From Dermatophagoides farinae (lineage: Eukaryota; Arthropoda; Arachnida; Sarcoptiformes; Pyroglyphidae): a DNA stretch of 64,000 bases. Shown here piece by piece: positions 47,943 through 61,100 of the stretch. Position 1 is the stretch's first letter; each line of letters opens with the position of its first letter. The stretch spans positions 3,537,001 to 3,601,000 of the forward strand of contig NC_134677.1 in the NCBI RefSeq assembly GCF_024713945.1, in the 5' to 3' direction. Made by a program: the position numbers and the translations under genes. Below the pieces are notes generated by a model. The model saw nothing but the letters and a program-made list of their open reading frames with translations, had not been told where the DNA came from and made no database searches.

Positions 47943-50034
47943 TTCAGGAAGAAAAAATCGAATAAGAATATCGTATTCAAACAATCAAAAGTAGCTGGTA
48001 AAATTCAATAATGGATTGATTGCCGCGAAATTTCTACTTCCAAATTTTATCAACACAAAAATTTTCAATCAAAATATGAGTGAAGTATATAGAGTGTTTG
48101 TCTACTTATTTCTTGTTTTGCTCATACATGGAAGGACATCGCCACCTATTGAGAAACATTCTTGTTATTTTATTCTTGCATGATGATTATATTCATACTG
48201 TTGCTGCTATGGCCAATATGCGGTTATTTCAATGGAGTAGCGGCGATTACCCAAATTATGTTACCCTTATTTCACATTTATATGATTATTTTTTTGTTTG
48301 AATCGTTCAATATTATCAATGTAGAAGGTTCGTCATTTATTGATAAGAGAAGCATCGAATTTTATTAATTTGATATGCATCCGTAATCGACTGTGATAAA
48401 GAGGTAATAGTGTGTTTCATTGAATGCTTCTTGGCAGAAGCAACAATCGACATTAAACAACGACGCGTGTAATCATCGTTTTAATATTATTCATCATCTT
48501 TGATCATCGAATTTTTGACAACGTCAGATTTTGACAATTTTTCAATATTGTCGTTTTGCATAAACACATCATCAGGCAACATAAAAATTTCCACTAATCC
48601 GGAGTGACTATCGTTGAATTTAATCAAAACATCCCAAACATATCCACGGCAAACATAATATCTGTACGTATACCTTGTATTCGAATTCGTAATTTTTAAT
48701 CAATGTATTAAATTTTTCATTTCAAATTATCTAATGGATAATGGTAATTAATGGACAACACATAAAACAGTTTGTGATTCACAATTTATTTGAAGTATTA
48801 ACATCAATCAATCAATCAATAAATTGATCCAACAATTTTTTTTTCATTTTTAATCACCAACATTTAATCAAACAAAAGAAAAATTATCCAGAACGCCCCT
48901 CATTTACAAAAGTAACATTTTTTTAATTTGCTAAAATTTATTTATTGTCAAAAAAATCATACACCCTTTTCGATATCAAATTTTTGTCATTTTTTCCCTT
49001 TTTAGTAATCATATAATTTGATTCTCTGATTGCAATATCATTTTCCAACAACAAGTCGTTGCCGAAAAAGTTTGGTTTCATTTTTTTTTTATTTCCTGTT
49101 GAAAATTGCCATTAGATTTGGTCTATTTGATTTACTTCCACGTGGTAAGCATCTGAATACAATTTTTTTTTCATTGCTGTTTGATATGAATGTTTATGTA
49201 GCATGCTCATTCAAAAATATTAGTTTGAATTATAATTTTGATAACAATCCGATCTTTCTTTATGCATATCTTTTTTTTAATAGCGGTTGATTAATCATGA
49301 AATTGACTATGATAATAAAATTGAAAAAAAAGATTCTAGATGAAAGTTTTTTTTAATAACCACAATTGTGATTAATGACGTGAATATATTTTACATATGA
49401 GTTGTTATGAAGAAATGAAATTTTCAAATTTCGAAATCTGCTCGTTTTTTTCTCGATCAGATTTTTTTTCCACACTTTGAATACTAATCAATCGATAGAA
49501 CAGATAGGGTTTTTTTTATCAATACCAACCAGCCAAAATTTAGTTTTTTTTTCTTTGATATTTGATGAATGGCGAAGACAAAGTTTGCTTTGTCATTACA
49601 GCAAACAATTTTTTCCCAAGACAGACAGACAGACAATTTTAGATAGAAGCAAGTGTAATGGTAAATTAAAGGTGAATTGATCGTGATCTTTTCATATAGT
49701 TTCTGCCTTAATTCTTTGCCTGACTTTTAAAAAAACATTCTAATTCGAATACCAAATTTTTTTATATTTTTCTCTTTTTGTTTTTAGTGTTGATTTCGAT
49801 CTCGATTCGACCCGATTGTCTTTGATTTGATTGATCGATTCGTGCTCATTCACGATTGTCATTTTCGATATCAGTACATCGTGTATTCGCGTCACAAAGG
49901 GTTATACTCATTGTCACTAGTTTTTTCACTATTTGTTTGTGTTTGTCTGGAGACCAAATCAACATCAGCATCATCATCGTCATCACTACCATTATCATCT
50001 GTGAAAAAAAGGAGAAATAGGAATAGAAGTAAAA
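47943..50034. other. Intergenic region upstream of the HTH gene and EHD
   Basis: About 2.1 kb between opposed start codons, AT-rich with long T runs. Apart from a TAGGTGGCG element (48140-48148) and a CCACGTGG E-box near 49138-49145, I see no coding exon or RNA gene. The final 250 bp before 50035 should contain the EHD 5' UTR. Confidence 0.5.
48140..48148 (-). promoter_or_regulatory. TAGGTGGCG element (CTCF-like) upstream of the HTH gene
   Basis: On the minus strand the sequence reads AATAGGTGGCGATG. It matches the AGGTGGCG core of insect CTCF sites and is the fourth related element in this window, 198 bp upstream of the HTH-gene ATG. Confidence 0.4.
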
Positions 50035-51754
50035 ATGTTCTCGTGGATCAATTCAAATTCGAATCGAAAAAAAAATTCCGAACTCTATGAATCAGTTGTT
50101 GAAGGCCTTAAACGAATATACAAGACCAAAATTTTACCATTGGAAGAACAATATTTATTTCATGAATTTCATTCACCACCATTTGAAGATGCCGATTTTG
50201 ATGCCAAACCAATGGTACTATTGGTGGGTCAATATTCAACTGGTAAAACCACATTTATCCGATATCTATTGGAACGTGATTTCCCCGGTATCCGTATCGG
50301 ACCCGAACCAACTACTGATCGTTTCATTGCCGTAATGTATGGTGAACAAGAAGGAATCATTCCTGGGAATGCATTGGTTGTTGATCCTAAAAAACAATTC
50401 CGTCCATTAGCCAAATTTGGCAATGCTTTCCTCAATCGTCTTCAATGTTCCAACGTCACTTCACCGATACTGCAACAGATTACTATTGTTGATACGCCAG
50501 GTATTCTTTCCGGAGAAAAACAACGTGTTGATCGTGGTTATGAATTTACCGGTGTACTTGAATGGTTTGCCGAACGTGTAGATCGAATTATCCTATTGTT
50601 CGATGCACATAAATTGGATATTTCCGATGAGTTTCGACGCAGTATTGAAGCCCTACGCGGACACGATGACAAAATTCGAATCGTTTTGAATAAAGCTGAT
50701 ATGATTGATCAACAACAATTGATGCGTGTCTATGGAGCTTTGATGTGGTCTTTGGGAAAAGTTTTGAACACTCCCGAAGTTGCACGTGTCTATATTGGGT
50801 CATTCTGGGATCAACCTCTTCAATTCTCACAGAATCGAAAATTGTTCGAAGCAGAAGAACAGGATCTATTCAGTGATATTACATCGTTGCCAAGGAATGC
50901 AGCGTTACGTAAATTAAATGATTTAATTAAACGAGCTCGTTTGGCTAAGGCAAGCAAGTAATAGAAACAATTTCATATGACTAATTTTTCGTTGATTTTA
51001 TTTCAGGTCCATGCTTACATTATCAGTGCTCTGAAAAAAGAAATGCCCAGTATGTTTGGAAAAGAAAGTAAGAAGAAAGAATTGATCAAGAATTTGGGCA
51101 ACATTTACCTTGATATTGAACGTGAATATGGTGTGCCATCAGGTGATTTTCCTGATCTACAGGAAATGCAGGAAAAATTGTTGCATCATGATTTTATCAA
51201 ATTTCCGCCTTTGAAAAAACCATTATTGGATTCAGTCGATAAAATGTTGGCTGAAGATATTGCGAAATTGATGTCTCTTATACCACAGGTATTTTCATTT
51301 ATTTAAACAATTTAATCGACTAATTTTTTTTGATAAAAAATAGGAACAATTGGACCATAAGGAAGAAACTCAAGTAAAAGGTGGTGCCTTTGATAGTGTT
51401 GTTGAATCCCCATTCGGATATAAACGTGGTGAAGGCGTTGATGCTGGTTCAATGGAACCGAGTCATGTTTGGATTGTCGATAAAGATAAACCGAAATATG
51501 ATGAAATCTTCCAATCATTGAGTCCGATCGATAATAAGATAACTGGCGCAGCAGCCAAAACTGAACTGATCAAATCGAATCTACCAAATACAATATTGAG
51601 CCGAATATGGAAACTATCCGATTTGGACAAAGATGGAATGTTGGATTCAGAAGAATTTGCCTTGGCCATGCATTTGATGCAAATCAAATTGAATGGTCAT
51701 GATTTACCACAAGAACTGCCTAGACATTTGATTCCACCAAATCGTCGTAAATGA
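50035..51754 (+). CDS. EHD1: EH-domain-containing ATPase (EHD1/Past1)
   Basis: Three exons (50035-50949, 51007-51288, 51344-51754) give 535 aa; human EHD1 is 534. The dynamin-like ATPase has P-loop GQYSTGKT at 65-72, a switch-region PEPTTDRF, DTPGILSG and NKAD. A helical middle region follows (SLPRNAALRKLNDLIKRARL), then a C-terminal EH domain (about 440-535) with EF-hand loop DLDKDGMLDSEEF and IWKLSDL for binding Asn-Pro-Phe motifs. EHDs oligomerise on membranes and shape recycling endosome tubules and caveolae. The first intron (57 bp) is GC-AG: AAG|GCAAGC to TTTCAG|GTC; only this junction keeps the conserved ARLAKVHAYI in frame. The next gene, sarcalumenin, belongs to the same superfamily. 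Confidence 0.97.
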
Positions 51755-54700
51755 TTTTTTTCTGCAAAATCAAATCAACAGTTTAATCAAAGTTTTTCCA
51801 CACGAATTAGCCCACATCCAAGTTTATTATAACGTCAATTTACCCCCAATCTGCAATAACATCTTAATATGGTATTCACACAAACAATAATCATTAATAA
51901 CAATTATTGTCCATGTTGGTCGACTCATTTAGTCGTAGCATAAATTTGTTTCAATTTTTTTTCGGTGCAAAATTTTATGTCATATTTAATGTCAATATTG
52001 AAGGAATTTTTACATAGGAGAAAAAAATTTAAATGTTTTCTTGCTTATGGTATATATTTATTTTATGATCAATATAATAATTTTATTTAAAAAAAAATAT
52101 ATTTGAAAATCATTCTTTTTTTCCCTTTATTGGTTAAATGGGTAATTTTCGATTAAATTTCAAATGATCATCTACTTCATTCTCAAAACTAGAAATGTTA
52201 TGTTATTTATAGAAAAAGTGTCAAATAAAAACGATTTCATCAGGAACAATTCAAAAGTGGATTGTGAAAATTCTTTTTATTTGAATATATTATAGCTTTC
52301 ATACACGAATACACACATACAATGACTTATTCAGTTTTGGAAAAAATTCTTTTTTTTTGAAAACGAAGCACATCCGATGGGAAAAGTGTTCGTGATATGC
52401 AATAGTTTGAGAGTTTTTTATATATCGGCAACATTGTCGAAATGATTACTATCACAATGTTAAATATGTGTTGTTGGTCACAAATGTATCTTCTATTGTG
52501 ATTCCAAATGAATCTGATTTTATTTTTGACACAAAAACAATACACACCAAAAGTGTTCCTATAGGATTCAGTTTTCGTTTCGATTCTATTCACATTTGCA
52601 TTCGCGTCATTTCGTTTATTTTTGTTTTTGTTAATTCTGTTTTTTCTAGAGAATATATTCATATAGTTAGAATCGAGAGTCTATTTGTTTGGAATACAGA
52701 ATTCAAATTTTCGTTTTCAATTGAATGATCAAATACAATAAACATAACGACAACAACTTTATCATCACTCGGTTAATGGTTTCAAAAATTTATTTCAGGT
52801 TAGCACTTTTTTTTCATCATTTATATGTATCGAACACGATTCTCAGTCATCAACCAAATATAGATGGAATATGTGAATGATACTGGAACTGGAAATTTAT
52901 GTAAAAGGCAGACAATACAAGATAGATCATCATCAATAACATAATAAACCCGTACCTAATGGCCATGATGATGATTTCTCAATTGGAATAAAAATTCTAT
53001 TTTTAAAAATTATTCTTTATGTGAGTTGGTTGGTTGGTTGGTTGACTGTCTGTATATAGGGAAAGAGAGATGCCGTTAGCTTGAAGGATGAATGAATAAT
53101 TATGCATTTTTGAAAACGATGACAAAACTAAAAAATATCAATGAAAAGAATATTATTTACAGAATGTAAATGTTTTTTATATTTCTCTTCTTCTTCTTCT
53201 TCTTCACAAACACAATCTTTTGAAAACTTACACAGTCATTGAAAAAAAAATTGAATAAAGAATTTATTCGAATACCACGGGAATCAGATTGGACGATGAC
53301 AATGTTGATATGATATGATGGGATGTTTTGTTCAAATTTATAGACATACGAATCCATTGGATCCATTCGTTCATAAATTCTATAGGTTTGTTTGTCGTCC
53401 ATGTATCGTCGCCGGGTTTCTCTTTTTCATTATGATCTAAAATCTCGAATATTCAAAAGAATCACTATATCATGATCATTATTTGACAAATGAAAATGAA
53501 TTCATCACAAATTTCAAAACATTCGAATAAAATTGTAGTCAAATTTTCAATAAATTAGATATATAGCAAATTATTTAGGAAAAAAGTTGCAAAATCAATC
53601 TGTCAACTATTTTCATTAACCAAATTTGTGTATGTATTTAGATACCAATTATACTTGGATTAAATTTTCACTTCAGATAATAATAGGACTATATATGCTA
53701 CTACAGATCATATGCTGAGTCATAATGAAAAGTAATAAAGGTGTTATAAGTTTTCGAATAAAACTTGCACTCGTCCAAAATTATAAAATGAATCTGAATT
53801 TAATAAAAATTTTTTTTTTCTTCATGCACTTGAATGTTAACTTGTCAAGTCCATTTTAAACGTTATCATCGAATGAATGTATTGCCAAAACTACATATTC
53901 AAAACCAAAATAATGAAAATCATCGTTTTCCTCATCGATACAACATACACAAACATAAGAATAATCGGATAATTAACTAGCCTAAACATTCTATGGCCAA
54001 CTGGTGAATCTATATCAATGTGCCAAGAAGCAAAAAATGCCTTTATCATTCCTAATGAAGAATGAATGTGCAGCTGCAGCCACTGCAACTAAGAATCGTC
54101 TGATCTTCATGGTGGATTACCAGGCTATGAATAAGTCTGCTGCTGCTACTGCCGCTTCTGCTGTTATTGATTGCAATGATGAGTATGACAAAAATTTTAC
54201 CATGAATGAACATCGATAAAAATGACAAAAAGACGACAACAGTAAATCTCGGTGTTTGAATGAGAAAAAACAATTCTTATTTGAATGACAAATTATCATA
54301 TTCGAAGTTAACCTGTAGAATGTCTTTCTTTAAGATTGTTCCACTTGTCCGCCGTTTTTTTATATCACACATCGTTTCTATTTTGACATACGATAAATGA
54401 TGAATGAAGAAAGAAAAACAGTGTTCTTGAAAAAATCCTATCCGTATCGAATAAAATACTTCTACTACGATGAATAAAAGAAAAAGAATAAGAAGAATCC
54501 CGTTAGAATAATGAATAAGAATTTTTTCTTCATAACACACACATATACACCAAGTGCAAGAAGCATTTTGTATTGCGACCCACGCCGAAAGAAAAAAAAG
54601 GTGAAAACAGCCCTGATTTTTGTTTGTATGAACAGTGAAGAATTCTGAATGTTCGTACAAATCCATTGCCAGATTGACCTTGCCGCTTCCTCGCTTACAG

Positions 54701-55194
54701 TCATACAATTGACCTTTTAATTTTTGTCATCAAAATTACGAACACGACATCTTAGCCTCATTAGCTTTATATTCATAGTGGGTGTGTGCCTGTGGTTGAT
54801 CTATTGTTCATGCAACCTTTGTTCAACCTTCAGGTGTGTCGAAGTGTATGTGTTTATCCGTGCATATTATACGGCCCACAGAAAGAATTGATTGTGGTTT
54901 AACCCTTTTATCAATCGTTGGTTGGTTGGTTGGAATTTTACGGTTTTGAGTGTCGTCTTTAAATCATCATCTTTATCGAAAGAATTTTTGGACCACCAAT
55001 CCATACGATCGAAATCATTTTCGAATAAATTTATTTCAATTTATCATTATTTATTTTTAATCGTCTTTCATATTTAATTCAAGTTATCAAATTATCATAT
55101 ACCATCATCATCATTATTGTCATCGTTCATCAATTGTTTAATCAGTTCTAATCTGTTCATTTCATTTCGACTACAACTTTTACGAAGATCCAAA
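51755..55194. other. Intergenic region between EHD and sarcalumenin
   Basis: About 3.4 kb of AT-rich DNA with EHD 3' UTR at the left and sarcalumenin 5' sequence at the right. Simple repeats include GGTT units (53025-53044) and a TTC tract (53186-53205). An alanine-rich open frame near 54004-54219 arises from GCT/GCA repeats and has no support as a gene. Confidence 0.5.
53186..53205. repeat. TTC trinucleotide repeat
   Basis: About six to seven CTT/TTC units in non-coding DNA between EHD and sarcalumenin. Confidence 0.8.
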
Positions 55195-58100
55195 ATGAAA
55201 ATATTACATTCATTGGCAACATTATTATTCGTATTGATTTTATTGATACAATTGGATTTAAGTAAGTTTTTATTCAACATCATGATCATCACCTTTTTTC
55301 ATCCGACGAATTTGATCATTTGATAGATCCAATTGTAGAGGCAACGGATGGATCATCAAAATCTGTGTCGAAAGCAACCAAAGGTCTTCAAAAAGTGAAA
55401 TGTAAAGAAAAAGTCGATGAAGCATTGCGACAATATTTTAAAGGTTTGTTATTTATCTGAATTCTTTTGATTTAGATTAATGTCTTATTTTTATTCATTT
55501 CTCTTGATTATGTTCAGATGAGGATGATGATGATAATGATGACAACGACGACGTCGACGATGATGATGCCGATGATGGGAATGAAAGTGATGAAGATGCA
55601 TTGGAAAATGATCGAACTGATAATCAAGACTACGGCGACGATGATAATGACGAAGACAATGATGATGATGATGATGATGACCAATCTGGTGAAAAAGCTT
55701 CAGATAACGATAGTAATGACGATGATGATGATGATGATTCAAAAGAATCGGCTCATGAAAACGAAGATGATGATGACGAGGAGAAAAATCAAGTGAAAAA
55801 GGTAAAGATCACAACTATTTATTAAAAATAAATTCATTTTAATCATCTTCTAAGAGTGTCCAGTCAGTGGAAAAAAATTCAGCCCATGATGATGAAGACG
55901 ATGACGACGACGACAATGATGATGATGAACCAACGCCGATTCCTGCCAAGAAAAAAAAGGAATCTGGTAAAAAGAATAAAAATAATCCAAGCAATAAAAA
56001 GGCATGTATGATGTTCAATTCAAAATCTATGATTTTATTTTTCAAATTTTCAAATATATTAAGGCATCTGTGAATAAAAAATCTTCCCAAAATGATCATG
56101 ATGATGATGAAGACGATGATGAAAATAGTGATCAACCAAGACGTTCTCGGGCCCATATTGATGATATATTAAAAGTCTATGAAATTGGATCACAGGATGT
56201 AAGTGTGTTCAATTTTGAGAATCAGCCTAAAATCGCGACTATAACACGCGTCTTATATAAAAAATGTTGATAAATAGTCTTATTTTTAATAGTTACTTTA
56301 TGGAAAAAAATATCTGTGTTTCGGTAGTTGCGTCTTAGAGTCGCGATTTTAGGGTATTTGAATTCGATATTGGTAATACTTGAAAATTAATTTCATAAAT
56401 ACGATAGGATAATGCCGAACAGAATCTAATACAATCGATATTTCGAGATGTAAAAAGGGTTTATGAATCAACAGTAAAACCATTGGAAACTATTTATAAA
56501 TATCGTCAGATTACGACCAGATTAATCACGTAAGTTTTTGTAAATTTTGAAATTTTTTCTCCTTTTATTTTCTCTGATTTTATATTTTTCTATGCAGTGA
56601 TTCTGAAATTTTTTCAAAACCAATGATACTCTTTCTTGGTGGAAAATCTACTGGGAAATCTTCATTAGTCAATTATTTACTCGGTATTGATGGTACATCT
56701 TGGCAAATACCTACAGGTAAATCATTCAATTGGATGAAAATTTTGATGTCATTTCTCAATTTTGTTTACTATGAAACAAGTTGATTATCAAGTCATATGT
56801 AAATTTTTCCAAATATCATTGAATCATATGCAAATTATGATATATTATTAGTCAAAAAAGAATGAAAAAGGGATTCAAAACATGTTTCTATGTTTTTCAT
56901 CCAAACTGATCATGATGTTGGTGTGTGTGTGTGTGTGTATGTCTAGATTTTTCTCTCGTCTTTTGGTTTTAACAATCCCAAAGAAAACTTTGAATGATGT
57001 TTGCATCTATAATTTATATTTTACATATAGTAGTCGATGGTTGAGCTTTATATATGTGATTCGTATTTCCATTAACAATTTATCTTTCGATTTTAGCTTA
57101 GCTGAGGTTTCTTGTTTCTTTTTTTTTGTTTTTGTTTTTTTTTTGTTTGCCGATATAACAGTGTAACTGAACCAAAAGAATTTTTTTTCTGTTGAAAAAG
57201 ATGGAAAAAATTAATTCTCTGCATGTGTTTGTTACAAAGTGTAATAGATCGATTAATCGATAAATTTCACTTAAGACATACGGTTCCAGGTATTATTACA
57301 ACCGCCGTGAGATGAGTGAAAAACAGTTTTTTCTTCATTATTCAGTGCCGTTCCCGGCGGGCGTGTAATTGATTTTGCGATTCGAGTCAACAATGCTATA
57401 TGTGTGTGTGCTTGTTTCTATAGATATCAATATCCGGAGAAATTGAACATTATAACTCACAAATAAAAAAAGTTTTTGTTTTTTTTGCTATTTTCAATAC
57501 TATTTTTTGTTGTTAATGTTTTAATTAACTTGTTTATTCATTTCATTCATTTATTTGCTTTGTCCTATGCTTCGACATTCCATTGATGGATACCCGAATG
57601 GATTGAATGATTATCTTCATGATATGTTATACATGATGATCGATATGTCGACATCCGGATCATCAGGTAACAATAGATTTGTTGTGGATCGATTATATAT
57701 TGAATTAATTTGTAAAAAACAACAATAGGAGCCGCATCGCAAACAAAATTTTCGATACTTACTTATGGCGATAATTATACACATCTAAGTCCAATAGAAT
57801 TGGCTGCAGATTTTACATTTTCTAGTCTACAACGGTTTGGTGAACAATTCATTGCCGATTATATCGACGCTCGACGATTGCCCATCAATATATTGCAGAA
57901 GGTATATTTGCTCTTTTTCCATTTTATATTTATATATATGTGTGTGTGTGTGTGTATTGTTTGTCCAAGACAACAACCGGGAATCCTTTTGAGAATTCCT
58001 GTGGACATGGTGCAATATAACAGAATTTTCATTCTAGTTGATCAAATTTAATAAGACGAACAAACTTTTTTGTTGTCTTTGTATAAAGCAGATTCCAGGT

Positions 58101-61100
58101 GTAATGACCAATTACTGTGTAAAAATCACAAAGCACAATCCTTGTTAGGCTAAAAACCATAGCGAGAAAAAGATAATTCTATTTAGGTTTGAATTAAGAG
58201 TGAATGGAAAACTTTTTTTTTGACAAGGAATTCATTTCTAATAGCATCCAATAGATTGACAAATTTTATTTCTACAATAATCCTTAGTTATTTCTTCTAT
58301 ATGGATATTTATTCTTTTATTTTAGTCTTGTTCAACAAACAAAAAAAAAACAATCATCATTTTTACAACATCGACCGGATGGAATAACTTGAAATACATT
58401 TTTTTTCTATAAAAGTATAGTTTGGCACCATTTTTTTGATTCGATTGTTGTTATGTAAGAAAAAATCCTTTCGTTCATCACAGGAAATTTAAAAAAAAAT
58501 ACAAATATGACAAAAAAAATTTCATCATCATCATTTTCTGGTTCACAGCTATGAAAAGCAAATCCTTCATAGTATTTTTTTTTATTATTAATATCACAAT
58601 AATCCTTTTTGACAGGTTTTAGATTATATTCAGACATCACAACAGCTTTTAAATTGATTGTATTCACACATCTTATATCGTTTATGATTTTTTTTTGATG
58701 AAATCGAATCCGTTGATGCCAAAAATGAAATGATAAAATTGTTTTTTTCCATTTCAGTTCGTTGAAAAGATTTTCTTTTCTTTTTTTTTGCTCTTTGATT
58801 CCAATAGATTTTGTTTTCCGTAGAAAATTTTTTTGTGGGCCAAATAGAATCAAATTTCATGTAATAAACCTTGTCATTGATTAATTTGATTTCACACAAT
58901 TATAATTTCGAAAACAGTATTATCATCATTAGATGAAATGAATTTCATTCTTCAATTTATTTAGAATTTTGATGCCGATAAGAGACATATCTTTGTACAT
59001 GATTATTCTTATTACTCTATTAGCCCAATTTTTATTTATTATATTCAATTACTTCAATAACCCATGATAACAACATACACATCAATCAATGTGAAATAAG
59101 ATGAGATCGACAGAATTTTATTTTCTTTTTCAATTTTATATAGTTTGTATGGAAAGAGAATGAGAAAAAAAAATCTGCTGTTTCATCATCATAAGCATTT
59201 TTTCTTAAGAATTTTATTTGGCTTCATTCAGTCATTTAGTTTAAATGAAGCAGTCGATTGTTTCAAGATATCATCTTTATTCACATACTAGTACAATAAA
59301 TTAGTGTTCAATGAATTCTATTTGTTACTAGTTTAATTTCGCTTCATTAATGTGTGTGTGTGTGTGAGTGTGTGTATGTATGCATGTATGTATAGTGTAC
59401 TTTGATTATTAGTAAATCATTGACGATCAATCTTCATTTTGAGTTGTGTTAGTTGGTTGAATGCGAAACCAAAACCAAAATTTCATATTATAAACATACA
59501 CATTGTGTCTATTCGGATCTCGTATTATAACTATACGCATTACTTAAAGAAATGACAAATCAAACCTCATTTAATAATTTGTGTCATGCACCTATGACAA
59601 TGAATGGTTTACATGCAACCCATTCTTTTTTCATTGAATTATACTTTGTTGGCCAAAAAAAACAAGCATACAAATATGAAAATAGATATAGAAATAGACA
59701 TGTAGTTTCCTGATTAAATCCCAATTTAGGACATGATCATATCATATAATAATAATCGAAAGAATGAAGGAAAAAAAATCATGCACACACGAAACATCAT
59801 GACCATATATAGAAAACATCGAATTGTATTTGCTTTGATTGTATCGACATGTCACCAGTTCGAAAATTCTTTGTGAATTTTGTCATTACCTTTGTTTACT
59901 CGATATCTTAATATTTTTATTTTATTTTTCTGTTAGATGGTGATTGTCGATAGTCCCGGTTTGATTGATATGGTACCAACGGCAATGGCCAAGCAAACCA
60001 TCGATAATGATGTCTATCAATGGTTTATCGATCGTTCGGATGTCATATATATTGTCATCGATGTTAGCCAATTACATTTGTCCACTTCGCTGCGTGCTCT
60101 ATTAGATCAACTTAAAGGTAATCAAGCTGATTATTTAGAATGCTAAATTTTCATTTTTGATAAGTAGCAAACCAAGTTACAGCAAACGATCCTATTACCA
60201 TATGTCTATCATTGTTTCTATGCCATTTGTCGTTCTCAGACTCGAACGAGATCACTATTTTTTGTGAAAGATTTTTTTGTTTTTGTTTTGTTTCTGCAAT
60301 GTTTGCGTGATGTAATTATCATTTATCAACATTTAATCGTTGTCGATAACAATTAACGATACAGGCAGGCCTAATTTCTACAGAATTTCACCCGCATTCA
60401 ATATACAGAAATGATTGTCAAAATTTCATTCTAAACATAATGTCTGGACCATTCATTGTATCCAATCGTTATAAGTATTGGTTGTTGATAAACAGTAACC
60501 TGATTATCCATCATCCATGTTATGAATCTGAATTCGATTCATAACTATCAATTTATTCATTTAATCTAACTTGGATTGGATTATTAATTATCATCATCCT
60601 TATTATTATTATTATTATTGTTTTCTGTGATGATTTATCATTAATTATTCGAATATATTGTCATAATTTGTATGTATCGTTCTATTCATCCATCATATAT
60701 TACAGGCCGTGAAGTACGATTCATAATTGCAAAAGCTGATATGGCATCACATTCTCAAATAATTTCAATGTTTGGACAATTATTATGGGTATTGTCGCCC
60801 ATCATGTCACATGAACGTCCACCGATGGTTTATGCCCTTTCAAGTAAGATGACAATACACACACACACACACACACTTGATTTTATAATGCAAATGAAAT
60901 GAAATAATATTTCGGTTACCGTAGCATTACCACAGGATAATTTCGACGAATTCGTTGATAGCCAAGAGACGTCCTGGCTCAAAGATTTATCCCAACAATT
61001 GAGTGGAATTTCACGCATCGAATCACATATTGCCGAAGTTCGTCGTCATGCTGTTCGCGTTCGTAATCATGCCAAGCTGATAGATTGTTATCTTTCAACA

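Noticed and set aside
54004-54219. Alanine-rich open frame between EHD and sarcalumenin
   Set aside because: The alanines come from GCT/GCA repeat runs, there is no conserved feature, and the opposite strand is equally open.
55491-55796. His-rich and Met-rich frames overlapping the sarcalumenin acidic exon
   Set aside because: They are shadow frames of the GAT repeat that encodes the polyaspartate region.
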